From contig JACQFP010000033.1 in NCBI GenBank assembly GCA_016200005.1, positions 1 through 64,000 on the forward strand: a DNA stretch of 64,000 nt. The letters are read 5' to 3'. Source of the stretch: Verrucomicrobiota bacterium (lineage in GTDB: Bacteria; Verrucomicrobiota; Verrucomicrobiia; Limisphaerales; PALSA-1396). This document shows positions 34,927 to 43,182 of the stretch, piece after piece. Position numbers and translations under genes: made by a program. How positions within the stretch are numbered: position 1 is the stretch's first letter; the number at the start of each line of letters is the position of its first letter. Below the pieces are notes generated by a model that saw nothing but the letters and a program-made list of their open reading frames with translations, was not told the DNA's origin and did not search any database.

Positions 34927-35005
34927 ATGGCGCGCCCGCCGCGGTGCATCCCATGTCGTGAGTTACTGGTCATTTCGGCTGCTTGTGCCTGGCCTATTAA
35001 AGCAT

Positions 35006-35218
35006 TTACTGGCTTAGCCGGAAGAATTCTTGCGGGGTGGTGAGTGGATTGGTGTAAAGACTCGTCGCGCCAGGAAGGTTGGTGAACGTGCCGGTGATAG
35101 CGGGCGCGGATTGCAAATTGAAACCGGCGTTGGTCCAGCTCAGCACCAGATCGTTGTCCAGCCTTGAAGTTTGAGACCGATCCAAGTCCGCCTGACTCAG
35201 GAATTCTCCTGCATCCAC
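35006..35218 (-). pseudogene. Relic C-terminal module of a secreted protein
   Basis: A 70-residue open frame reads LVLSWTNAGFNLQSAPAITG, then FTNLPGATSLYTNPLTTPQEFFRLSQ. This is the C-terminal module found at the end of many secreted verrucomicrobial proteins (compare the ends of the proteins at 36288 and 46043). It has no start of its own and overlaps the end of the PIN gene, so it is probably the remains of a larger gene. Confidence 0.6.
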
Positions 35219-35613
35219 AGCAGGAAAGCGCGCGGTCGCATAATCGGAATGCCGAAAGGCTTTTCAAGAACTAACAGGTCGCGGTCGTAGCTCACGATGA
35301 CCTTGGCTCCGACCGCCAGAGCTGCGGCGAGGAATCTCTCGTCCTTGAAGTCCCGCGATCGCTGTTTGCCCAATGGAGACGGCTCTGTCCACAGCGCCTT
35401 GGCACGCACCCAAGCCAACGCGCCCAAGGCGTTCGCCCGCGGTGCCTGTCTCGCGAGCACTTCGGGGACACGCGTTTGATACTCCGCGAGGATTTCCGCC
35501 GACACGACCAATCTGCACTGCCTTCTCGCCACGAGGGTGAGGCACCGATGCGCCGGGCCGCGCCACCCGATGGCACTGATGAGAACGCCCGTATCAAATA
35601 CGACAGGGATCAC
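35197..35613 (-). CDS. PIN-domain toxin
   Basis: This 138-residue PIN protein has D7 (VVFDTGVLISA), E residues in SAEILAEYQTR, D in RSRDFKDERFL and D in SYDRDLL. It is a close relative of the toxin at 22088 (same KQRSRD and LEKPFGI blocks). It overlaps its antitoxin gene by four bases. Predicted RNase toxin. Confidence 0.88.
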   Translation of the reverse strand: MIPVVFDTGVLISAIGWRGPAHRCLTLVARRQCRLVVSAEILAEYQTRVPEVLARQAPRANALGALAWVRAKALWTEPSPLGKQRSRDFKDERFLAAALAVGAKVIVSYDRDLLVLEKPFGIPIMRPRAFLLWMQENS

Positions 35614-35861
35614 GTCTTGCGACCGGCTTGAACGGCAGCCTCAATGCGGCGAACGTCGTCCTCCGTCTCGGACCGGTCATGGCCACCCGCAAACGCGCGT
35701 TCGAAATCCCTGAGTTCATCTGCCAGCTCGCCCGCTTCCATCTTGCGCAGAGCTTCGCGAACGACCTCGCCGGGGTCTTCGTAGCGCCCGCTTTTGACCT
35801 TTCGCTCGACGTAGCCGCTCAACTCGCCCGGCAGTGACACCTGAATCGTTTTGGTCGCCAT
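35610..35861 (-). CDS. ParD/CopG-like antitoxin
   Basis: ATG 35861 gives 83 residues. The N-terminus TKTIQVSLPGELSGYVERKVKSGRYEDPGEVVREALRK is a ribbon-helix-helix DNA-binding domain as in ParD antitoxins (R..S..VVREALR). The C-terminal charged region would bind the toxin. ParD usually pairs with ParE, but here the partner is a PIN toxin. A TTG start nine bases upstream is possible. Confidence 0.85.
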   Translation of the reverse strand: MATKTIQVSLPGELSGYVERKVKSGRYEDPGEVVREALRKMEAGELADELRDFERAFAGGHDRSETEDDVRRIEAAVQAGRKT

Positions 35862-35904
35862 ACGCGCCAAGATAAGTCGCCTGTGTCACCTGTCAATGAT
35901 GCAA

Positions 35905-36036
35905 ATCTTGCAGATGTTTCCTGCTACGGAGCCGCGAGCTTGGAAGAATTGCTGCGCGCCGGAGATGGGATTGGTCACGGCGTTCTGTCCGTTGATGACT
36001 ACTGGCTCCGGAGGCACCGTCAGTTGGTCTGATTCA
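35905..36036 (-). pseudogene. Relic of a C-terminal module
   Basis: On the minus strand an open stretch reads PVVINGQNAVTNPISGAQQF and then FQARG, which matches the ending found on secreted proteins of this group (NPISG.QQFFRL type). It has no start codon and no body. It lies next to two other such relics. Confidence 0.5.
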
Positions 36037-36051
36037 AAGTTATCACCACGT

Positions 36052-36297
36052 TCATTGTTGCACGGCGTGGTAAAAGGCCCGGTTCGAGGGCGGGAAGGGA
36101 TCGTGGAATTCGAGCAGGCCGGAGGCGGGCGCGGTCTGCGGGGCGCTGGTGCTCCACGGGCCGGTCAGACTTTGCGCGCGCTGCAATCGGTAGGTGAGAT
36201 CGGGAACTCCATTGAAGCGGAGAACGTAGCCGCCGCTGCCGTCCGGCGCGAGTCGCGCAGTGCGTTTTGCCAGAAAGCGGCGTGGAATTACGGCCAA
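36052..36297 (-). pseudogene. Fragment with a C-terminal sorting-type module
   Basis: An open frame of 81 residues contains GGYVLRFNGVPDLTYRLQRA, then SLTGPWSTSAPQTAPASGLL and FYHAVQQ, again the end module of secreted proteins. It begins inside the 3' end of the kelch gene on the same strand and has no signal sequence. It could be the end of a longer, lost protein. Confidence 0.5.
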
Positions 36298-37635
36298 CGG
36301 ACGCGGTAGAATCGCTGGCCGCCATTCGTCGCCTGCGAGTCGGTGAATTGGAACTGGCCGGATGAAGTTTCCGTGGCCCAGCCGAGGAGCGTCCAGTTGG
36401 ACAAGGATAACGACAGGTTGGTGGTGGCCAAAACGGTAAGCGTTGCGCCCGGTGTATTGGTGAAAGCGAATTGAAACGCGCCGTTCGGCAGCTTTGCCGG
36501 ATTGCTCAAAACGGTGACCGTCCCGGTGGCCGAATCATATAGCTCCGCGCTGAAAAGGGCGTCGTAGTTGTAATCGTCTCCCCCCCGCGACCAGCACTTG
36601 CCCATTGGGGAGCAAGGTGGACGTGTGTCGCGCGCGCGTGGTGTTCAGCGCACCGGTCTCCGACCATTTCTCGGTTGCCGGATCGAAAAGCTCTGCGCTG
36701 GAAAGATAGGTGTAGGGATAACTGCCGCTGATGCCTCCCGCGACCAGCACTTTCCCATTGGGGAGCAAGGCCGCCGTGAGCAAAAAGCGATCGCTGATCA
36801 TCGCGCCGGTCTCTGCCCAGGTCTCGGTTGCCAGATCGAAAAGCTCCGCGCTGGAAAGAAAACCGCCGGTGTTGCCATTATCGCCCCCAGCGACCAGCAC
36901 CTTCCCATTGGGGAGCAACGTTGCCGTGTGATGTTCACGGTTGGTCGTCATCGCGCCGGTCTCTGCCCATGTTCCGGCGGCCGGATCGTACAGTTCCGCG
37001 GTGCGAAGACCGCCGACGCCCCCTGCGACCAGCACTTTCCCACTCTGGAGCAAGGTCGCCGTGTGAGCATACCGTCGGGTGTTCAGCGCGCCGGTGGCCG
37101 TCCACTTCCCCGTAGCCGGATTATACAGCTCCGCGCTGTCACCGGGAACGGAGAAACTACCGGCGATCAACACCATCCCATTGGACAGCAAAGTCGCCGT
37201 GTGTAGGTAGTGGTTGGTCTTCATCGCGCCGGTAAATGTCCAATTCCCGGTGGTCGGATCGTATAGCTCCGCGCTGGAGAGATAGTGATTTCCGCCGTCG
37301 GCCGTGCCTCCCGCGACCAGCACCTTCCCATTGGGCAGCAACGTGGCCGTGTGACCTATGAGTATGGTCTTCAAGGAGCCCGTCGTCGTCCACGACCCTG
37401 TGGTCGGATCGTACAGCTCCGCGCCGGAAAGATAGCCGATGGTTTGGTTGTAACCAGCCGCGACCAGCACCTTGCCGTTGGCCAGTAACGTCGCCGTGTG
37501 GCTAACGCGATTGGTGTTCATCGAGCCGGTGGGGAGGAATGATTGCGCTTGGGCCGGTTGAATGACCGACAGGTTTAACATCAGGGCGGCCAACGCCAGT
37601 GCCAGTGGAACAAGTTTCTTGATTTGAATTTTCAT
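36288..37635 (-). CDS. Secreted kelch-repeat protein, frameshifted at a G7 tract
   Basis: From ATG 37635 a signal peptide (LVPLALALAALMLNLSV) is followed by about seven kelch-like repeats of about 50 residues, each ending with a HTATLLPNGKVLVAGG-type strand and starting with SAELYDPTTG. In the last repeat the frame breaks in a run of seven G (plus-strand C7, about 36579-36586). Reading six G restores VLVAGGDDYNYDALFSAELYD and carries on to the stop at 36288, ending with the C-terminal module (FYRVRWP). The break may be a sequencing slip or a phase switch. Kelch propellers bind proteins or glycans. Confidence 0.75.
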
Positions 37636-37733
37636 AGGGCGGCTTTTCCGGGCTTTCGTCACCTCCGCTACCGGAGGAAACCACGCACCTGCCTTGGTGA
37701 AGGTTCAGCCAAGGCAGGTCACGTCTGATTCGC

Positions 37734-38930
37734 TCAGGGCCCCACTTGCTTTCGGACCACCCAATGACCCTGCGTTCCGGACGGTAACAAAGCCAGTCCG
37801 CAGACATACACGCCGCCGGCGGCATCGCACGTGACGGCCGTAGCGAACGCAGTGAGCAACGGGCCGTAGTTGTCCACCAAAGTCCAACTCGCGCCTTGGT
37901 TGGCCCCTTTCTCGACGATCCAACGGTGATGACCCGTAGTGTCGTCCACCAGTCCCACGGCATAGACGTTGCCGACGGGATCGGCGTCGAGTCCGTTCAG
38001 CATACAGTTGCCGCCGGTCGGGATGACCACCTGCGTGTTCCAAGTGGCGCCGCCATTGGTTCCCTTGCGGACGATCCAATTATAGGTGGTGGTCGTCGTT
38101 TTCTTGGTGGTGACATTGATATTGGCAAATCCCCCGACGTAAAGGTTGCCGGTCCAGTCCGCGCAAAGAGCCTCCAAGTTACCCGTGCCATTGAAGCCGG
38201 GCGGCGTGTAGCTGTCCACAGTCGTCCACGTTGCTCCGGCATTCAGGCTCTTCTTCACCATCCCCCAAGGGCCGCCCAGCGCTTGGGCGGCGAAAAGCCC
38301 GCTCGAGGTAATGGCCATCCCTCTCACCCAAGCCCCTGCATTCCAGGAAATCCAGGTACCACCGGCGTCTGTGCTTTTCAGGATGAAAGCACCGGCATTG
38401 TAAACCACGCTGACGTAAATCGCGCCGGCTGCGTCCGCGGCAAACGCGGGACTTCCAATTGTTGCGGTCCCGTTCAGAGCCTTGGGGGCGGCGAAATCCA
38501 GGGTGGTGGCCCAAGTCGCGCCGCCATCGGCGCTCTTGCGCACAACCAACCGGTCGGAGGCATCCGCGGCGCCCAGTCCGGTCAGGCCGACGGCGTAGAG
38601 GTTTTGGTGCGCGTCGAGGCCGATGGCGGTGAAGACAACAACGTGGTTGGTGGGATCGGGGTAACCGTAATCTTCGATGGTGGTCCAACTTGCCCCCTGG
38701 TCGGTGCTGCGCCGCACCAACCCGTTGCGGAAGCCAAGCTCGCCATTCTGGTACATGCCCGCGACATAAATGGACCCTTGGGCATCCACCGTCATCGCGT
38801 AAGGCTCGGCCACGTGGTTGCTGACCACCTGGAAGTCATCCACCGTCTGCCAGGTTTGGGCGAGGGCGGTGTGGGAGAATAAAGCGAGCGTGCCCGCCAG
38901 GGCCAGTCGCGTGGATAGGAGTGTTTTCAT
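37734..38930 (-). CDS. Secreted BNR/sialidase-like propeller protein
   Basis: This 398-residue protein has a signal peptide (LALAGTLALFSHTALA). It contains repeated BNR (Asp-box) motifs, S.D.G.TW in several versions (STDQGASWTT, SADGGATWAT, STDAGGTWIS, GTNGGATWNT), each followed by an IYVAG/LYAVG strand. The layout suggests a six- to seven-bladed propeller. No sialidase catalytic residues are visible, so it is probably a binding or structural protein outside the cell. Confidence 0.8.
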   Translation of the reverse strand: MKTLLSTRLALAGTLALFSHTALAQTWQTVDDFQVVSNHVAEPYAMTVDAQGSIYVAGMYQNGELGFRNGLVRRSTDQGASWTTIEDYGYPDPTNHVVVFTAIGLDAHQNLYAVGLTGLGAADASDRLVVRKSADGGATWATTLDFAAPKALNGTATIGSPAFAADAAGAIYVSVVYNAGAFILKSTDAGGTWISWNAGAWVRGMAITSSGLFAAQALGGPWGMVKKSLNAGATWTTVDSYTPPGFNGTGNLEALCADWTGNLYVGGFANINVTTKKTTTTTYNWIVRKGTNGGATWNTQVVIPTGGNCMLNGLDADPVGNVYAVGLVDDTTGHHRWIVEKGANQGASWTLVDNYGPLLTAFATAVTCDAAGGVYVCGLALLPSGTQGHWVVRKQVGP

Positions 38931-39094
38931 GGTTTTTTTGGAATTGCCGTTTCAACCATAAGTGCGCCAAAAGCGGAGCGAAAAGGATCAGGAGAATGAA
39001 GATTGTTTTTGGCGACGGATGGGTCGCGGAGGAAGAGACCTGGGTTAGCAACCCCTTAGCGCGTTTACGGAAATGCGACGACGAGCGGATTCTA

Positions 39095-39166
39095 CCGTTT
39101 GGTGTCCACGCTTTAGCGTGCGTTGGTCGCGTTTGCCGGCTAAAGCCGGGACACCAAACGGCTTTT
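39095..39166. repeat. Hairpin with CCGTTTGGTGTCC arms and T tract
   Basis: CCGTTTGGTGTCC at 39095 and GGACACCAAACGG ending at 39161 are exact complements; the second arm is followed by CTTTTT. Inside, GCTTTAGCGTGC and CCGGCTAAAGCCGG form smaller stems. It may end transcription on the plus strand. It lies in the 543-bp gap between the BNR-like gene and the kinase gene, which holds only repeats. Confidence 0.65.
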
Positions 39167-39187
39167 TCGCACACGCTCTTAAAGAAG

Positions 39188-39453
39188 TAGCCGCCGAGGT
39201 GAGGAGGCGGGTTTCCTGGACAATTCGTTGCACGGCCATCCTTGAGCACCCACGCGCGCCGCGAGGATTACGGAGCGCGCTGCTTTTCCCTCTCCCTATG
39301 AGGAACGAATGGGGAGGATCGAGGAGAGGGGTGCTTCGTGAAAACGTTCCTCCTCTCCCCAACCCTCTCCTCCATCCGATGGAGGAGAGGGAGTTCCTTC
39401 GGTTGTGGCTTCGCCCTGTTGCGTTCCCTCCGCCTCCTCACGTCGGCGGCTAC
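39188..39453. repeat. GCCGCCGA-type inverted repeat around a CCTCTCCC block
   Basis: TAGCCGCCGAGGTGAGGAGG at 39188 and its complement (CCTCCTCACGTCGGCGGCTA, ending at about 39452) bracket 220 bp. Between them lie several copies of the CCTCTCC-rich hairpin. The same end sequence, in the same inverted layout but with a short spacer, is at 47316-47391, so this is a third repeat family. Confidence 0.6.
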
Positions 39454-39473
39454 GTTTTGAGCGGGGCGCGGCG

Positions 39474-42263
39474 CTACGGGCCGTCGGCCTTTTTCCCGGC
39501 TTCGGCTTGGTCGAACTCGGCCAGCTTCTGTTTGCATTCGGCGGCTTGGTCAGAGCGGCCGGTGGCTTCGTAAAGCTGCACCAGATGCTGAAGCGCCTCC
39601 TTCAGACGCAGTTTGGTACCGGCAGGGTCCTGGCCCTCCCGTCTTTTCATCCCTTCGTAACCCGAAAGCAGCAGTGGCTCGGCTTCGGCGTATTTTTTCT
39701 GAACCCGCAGGATGTCGCCCAGCAGACACCGCGCGAAAAAGCTTTGCCACTTGTCTGGCATTTTCTTTTCACGGATGGCCAGGCATTCACGGGCGAATAT
39801 TTCCGACTCCGCCAGCTTGCCTTGGTCCGAGAGCACGATAACGAGTTCGGTGAGCGAGTCGGCCACATGCGGATGGTCCAATTTCCTGTATGTCGCCAAC
39901 GCTTCACGCTCTTCCGTTTCGCCCTCGGCCAGCTTGCCTTGGGCGTAGAGCACGTTGGCCAACTCGGTGAGCGAGGTGGCTACCGACGGATGATCACCGT
40001 TCAAAAACTTTTTGTTCATCCTGAGAGCGTCGCGCTGCATCGTTTCGGCTTCGGCCAGCTTGCCTTGCATCTGGAGCGTTATGGCCAAGTTGCCAAGCGC
40101 AAAGGCCACCTCTGGACATTCGTTGCCCCCGTACTTTTTATAGATCTCCAGTGCCTCGCGCCGCATCGTCTCGGCCTCAGCCAGCTTGCCTTGCCTAGCA
40201 AGCACGTTCGACAGATTACTGAGCGACTGGGCCAAAGCCGAACGCTCCTCTGAACGCTCGTCTTTGCCCGGTAGTGCTTTCCGAATAGCGAGCGCCTGCC
40301 GAAGCATTACTTCGGCCTGGGCCAGTTTGCCTTGATCGACGAGCACTATGGCCAGGGTGTTGAGCGACTGGGCAACGTCTCGGTGTTTGGGTCCCAAGAA
40401 CTTTTCCCTCATCGCCAGCGCCTCGCGCCCCAAAGTCTCGGCCTCGGTCAGCTTCTGTTGATCCCAGAGCACACCGGCCAGACTGTTGAGTGAGGCAGCC
40501 ACTTCTGGATGCTCGTTTCCCCAGAGATTGCGTTTAATGGCCAGAGCATTCCGAAACATTGCCTCGCCCTTCTGATACAGGCCCATATACCTGTAAATGT
40601 TCCCGATGGTCATTCGTAATTCCGCCTCGACCTCTGGCTGGTTGGTCAAGTCTTTGGCTACGCGCTCAGCCAGCTTGTCCAGTACGTCCTGCATTATCTT
40701 ATTGTCGCGGCCCAAGCTGACCACTCGGCCAACGTCCTCAAGCGTGTCTTTCAGGAACTTGGCCACTTGCTGGCTCTTGGCGGCTTCGGCCTTTTCTCGG
40801 AGGAACATCCAGGTGGAGACGCCCAGGCCAATGATCAGTGCGGCGGCCACCGCGCTTGTGGCGGCGACGGCGATTTTGTTCCGGCGCACCAGTTTCTGAA
40901 ATCGGTAGGCCGCGCTCGGCGGGCGGGCCACGACTGGTTCGTTGGCCAAGTGCCGCTGAATGTCCGATGCCAAACCGTTGGCCGTTTCATAACGCCGCGC
41001 ACGGTCTTTCTCCAGGCACTTCATCGCGATCCAATCCAGATCGCCGCGCACTTCCTGTAGCAGCCGACGTGAGTCGGCTCTAATATCCCTTTCGTTTCCA
41101 CCACGAGATTTGAGCGGACTGACGTCCGCTGCTACGAGTTCCTGGGTCAGCCGCGTGGAAGGTTTCAGCGGTTCTTTCTCGCGGATGGTGCGGCGCATTT
41201 CGTCCAGACCGGCGGCGAGCAGTTCCTTTTGATCGAACGGCGGGCGGCCCGTGAGCAATTCATAGAGCAGCACGCCCAGGCTGTAAATGTCGCTGCGGGT
41301 GTCAATGTCCAGTCCGCTCATCTCGGCTTGCTCCGGACTCATGTAGGCGGGTGTGCCGATGAATTGATGGAAGGCGGTGAAGACGGTCTTGTCCGTGAGC
41401 CGGCCCTGGGTCGCTTTGGCGATGCCGAAGTCAATCACCTTGGGAATCGGGACACCGTCATGCAGCGTGACCAGGATGTTCGAGGGCTTGATGTCGCGAT
41501 GGATGATGCCCTTTTGATGCGCGTGCTGAATGGCGCGGCAGACTTGCATGAAAAGGGCCAGCCGCGCGGGCATGGTCAGATTGTTGTGGTCGCAGTATTC
41601 CGTGATCTTGGTTCCCCGAACCAGTTCCATGACGAAATAGGGGCGGCCAGGAGAAAGTTGAGAGTTGAGAGTTGAGGGTTGAGTGTTGGCGGAACCGGAA
41701 TCCCCCTCGCCCGTCCTTCGGACACCCTCTCCCCCAGTGGGGGAGAGGGATGGGGTGAGGGGGATGCCTGTGATTCCCGCATCAAAAATCTTCGCGATGT
41801 TGGGATGGTCCATCAACGCCAGCGCCTGGCGCTCGGCCTCGAAGCGGGCGATGACGGCCTCGGTGTCCATGCCAAGCTTGATCACCTTGAGCGCGACACG
41901 GCGGCGGACCGGTTCTTCCTGCTCGGCCATATAGACCACGCCGCAGCCGCCTTCGCCGATTTTCTCGAGCAGCTTGTAATGGCCAATGCGGTCGCCGGGT
42001 TTCTCGGTCACCAGGCTTGTTGTCTCGGCTTCAGCCGGTCGGAGTTGGTTGCCGCCTGAAGGCGGGACACCGAACTCGTGCGCTCCGTCAGCAGGCCGGT
42101 TGTGTTCCATGAATTTTCCAGCCCGGTCATGCACCCGAAGCAATCCCTGGAGGGATTGAAATAGCGGCTCGTCCCCGGCGCAGGCTTCACGGAGGTAGGC
42201 CTCGCGGGCGGCCGGGGAATCGAACCCCAGCGCCTGTTCAAAGATGGTTTCTTCGCGGTTCAT
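39474..42263 (-). CDS. Membrane Ser/Thr protein kinase with TPR receptor domain
   Basis: 929 residues. After a 90-residue leader, the kinase domain runs from about 95 to 430: glycine loop GEGGCG (103-108), K126 in VALKVIK, HRDIKPSN (255-262), DFG (278-280) and GTPAYMSPEQ. A membrane helix follows at about 465-487. Some ten TPR units of about 42 residues come next (NSLAGVLWDQQKLTEAETLG and similar). In the kinase domain, residues 166-205 are encoded by a CCTCTCCC hairpin plus a heptamer array, and residues of about 378-403 by a palindromic repeat. It lies beside an ECF sigma gene, a common pair in planctomycetes and verrucomicrobia, so it may signal to that sigma factor. Confidence 0.92.
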   Translation of the reverse strand: MNREETIFEQALGFDSPAAREAYLREACAGDEPLFQSLQGLLRVHDRAGKFMEHNRPADGAHEFGVPPSGGNQLRPAEAETTSLVTEKPGDRIGHYKLLEKIGEGGCGVVYMAEQEEPVRRRVALKVIKLGMDTEAVIARFEAERQALALMDHPNIAKIFDAGITGIPLTPSLSPTGGEGVRRTGEGDSGSANTQPSTLNSQLSPGRPYFVMELVRGTKITEYCDHNNLTMPARLALFMQVCRAIQHAHQKGIIHRDIKPSNILVTLHDGVPIPKVIDFGIAKATQGRLTDKTVFTAFHQFIGTPAYMSPEQAEMSGLDIDTRSDIYSLGVLLYELLTGRPPFDQKELLAAGLDEMRRTIREKEPLKPSTRLTQELVAADVSPLKSRGGNERDIRADSRRLLQEVRGDLDWIAMKCLEKDRARRYETANGLASDIQRHLANEPVVARPPSAAYRFQKLVRRNKIAVAATSAVAAALIIGLGVSTWMFLREKAEAAKSQQVAKFLKDTLEDVGRVVSLGRDNKIMQDVLDKLAERVAKDLTNQPEVEAELRMTIGNIYRYMGLYQKGEAMFRNALAIKRNLWGNEHPEVAASLNSLAGVLWDQQKLTEAETLGREALAMREKFLGPKHRDVAQSLNTLAIVLVDQGKLAQAEVMLRQALAIRKALPGKDERSEERSALAQSLSNLSNVLARQGKLAEAETMRREALEIYKKYGGNECPEVAFALGNLAITLQMQGKLAEAETMQRDALRMNKKFLNGDHPSVATSLTELANVLYAQGKLAEGETEEREALATYRKLDHPHVADSLTELVIVLSDQGKLAESEIFARECLAIREKKMPDKWQSFFARCLLGDILRVQKKYAEAEPLLLSGYEGMKRREGQDPAGTKLRLKEALQHLVQLYEATGRSDQAAECKQKLAEFDQAEAGKKADGP
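41057..41135. repeat. Palindromic repeat inside the kinase gene
   Basis: GTAGCAGCCGACGTGAGTCG at 41057 and the complement of its twin at 41112-41135 pair over 21 of 24 positions. The segment keeps the reading frame and encodes a charged stretch with SPLKSRGGNERDIRADSRR between the last kinase helices, where related kinases have a linker of variable sequence. Confidence 0.6.
41658..41765. repeat. Heptamer array plus hairpin repeat inside the kinase gene
   Basis: Units TTGAGAG, TTGAGAG, TTGAGGG, TTGAGTG, TTGGCGG (41658-41692) run straight into a CCCTCTCCCC/GGGGAGAGGG hairpin of the type found in the MITE-like elements. Together they add about 40 residues (including NTQPSTLNSQLS and TPSLSPTGGEG) between the strand IAKIFDAGIT and the strand PYFVMELVRG of the kinase N-lobe. 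Confidence 0.75.
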
Positions 42264-42299
42264 TCCTTTATTTAGTGCGCCGTTTGGCGACGGAAAGGA

Positions 42300-42857
42300 T
42301 CAGCGGAGGCGTTCGATTTCCTGGAAGAGCCACGCGCGCGCATAGGCCCAATAGCGCTTGGCCGTCGGCGTGGAGACCCCGAGCACTTGCGCGGCTTCCT
42401 CGAGCGTCAAGCCGGTGAAGAAACGCAGCTCAACGAGCCGGGCTTTGACAGGATCATCAGCGTTCAGCCGCGCGAGCGCGTCTTCAACAAGCAACAGGGT
42501 TTCGGAATCGGCGTTGACGGCGAGGTCCAATTCCTCGAGCGGCACGCGCTGCCGGTCGCCGCCGCGTTTGAGCCGGGATTTCTGCCGGGCGTGCTCGATA
42601 AGGATGCGCCGCATGGCCTCGGCCGCCGCCATGAAGAAATGGTTACGGCTGTTCCAATGCTGATTTTGGTTGCCGGCGAGTCGGAGCCAAGCTTCATGGA
42701 CGAGGGCGGTAGGTTGGAGCGTGTTGCCGGGCGCTTCCTGGGCCATCTTGCTTGCGGCCAAGTGGCGCAACTGCTCATAAACCAGCGGCAACAGTTCCGA
42801 TGCGGCGTTGCCATCGCCCTGCTCGATGCGGTCGAGGATGTGGGTGACATCGCTCAT
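42300..42857 (-). CDS. ECF-family RNA polymerase sigma factor
   Basis: This 185-residue protein has region 2 (ELLPLVYEQLRHLAASKM, PTALVHEAWLRL, RNHFFMAAAEAMRRILIEHAR) and region 4 (LVELRFFTGLTLEEAAQVLGVSTPTAKRYWAYARAWL) with a helix-turn-helix. It belongs to the ECF group usually encoded next to Ser/Thr kinases, as here. The kinase gene starts 37 bp downstream on the same strand, so the two form an operon. No anti-sigma gene is present; phosphorylation may control it. Confidence 0.93.
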   Translation of the reverse strand: MSDVTHILDRIEQGDGNAASELLPLVYEQLRHLAASKMAQEAPGNTLQPTALVHEAWLRLAGNQNQHWNSRNHFFMAAAEAMRRILIEHARQKSRLKRGGDRQRVPLEELDLAVNADSETLLLVEDALARLNADDPVKARLVELRFFTGLTLEEAAQVLGVSTPTAKRYWAYARAWLFQEIERLR

Positions 42858-42889
42858 GTGCGAAGCCTACCCGCCGGGCCGGGCAGATT

Positions 42890-42958
42890 TCAAGTGTGCG
42901 CTTGTGCGGCAGCGCGATTCTTTTCAAGCAACTCGGAAAATTGTTCGAGGTTTAGCAC
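42890..42958 (-). pseudogene. Copy of the DHPS-like gene start
   Basis: From GTG 42958, 22 codons read LNLEQFSELLEKNRAAAQAH and stop. The DHPS-like protein at 34874 begins LNLEQLAELLERNRAAANTR. DNA similarity extends through the codons and the heptamer array upstream. This is a truncated duplicate, or a mobile cassette that supplied the start of the DHPS-like gene. Confidence 0.6.
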
Positions 42959-42966
42959 GCAGAGAA

Positions 42967-43001
42967 AATCGTAAATCGCAAATCCAAAATCGTAAATCCG
43001 A
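42967..43001. repeat. Five-unit heptamer array
   Basis: AATCGTA, AATCGCA, AATCCAA, AATCGTA, AATCCGA follow without gaps and are then joined to TGGCGCGCCC, the 3' end of the tRNA-like sequence. Layout as at 34885. Confidence 0.75.
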
Positions 43002-43003
43002 AG

Positions 43004-43086
43004 TGGCGCGCCCGGCGTGAGTCGAACCCGCGACCCTCGGCTTGGAAGGCAACCCGGACGGTGGGCAACCACTGCATTTGCCGGGC
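43004..43086 (-). tRNA. tRNA-Gly(UCC)-like sequence, probably degenerate
   Basis: On the minus strand the 3' half looks like a tRNA: anticodon loop CTTCCAA, then a variable region, GCGGGTTCGACTC as T arm (one stem mismatch) and an encoded CCA end. The 5' half does not fold normally: the D arm is aberrant, the anticodon stem pairs poorly and the first two acceptor pairs are mismatched. A decayed tRNA gene or an integration scar at a tRNA 3' end is more likely than a working tRNA. Confidence 0.35.
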
Positions 43087-43182
43087 TATTATACCGCGTT
43101 CCCGAGGAAGTCAATACCCGCAGTGATGGGAAACGCGTTCAGAGGGATGCCGGTTACCCACGCGCGACCAATTCGCTCCGAA

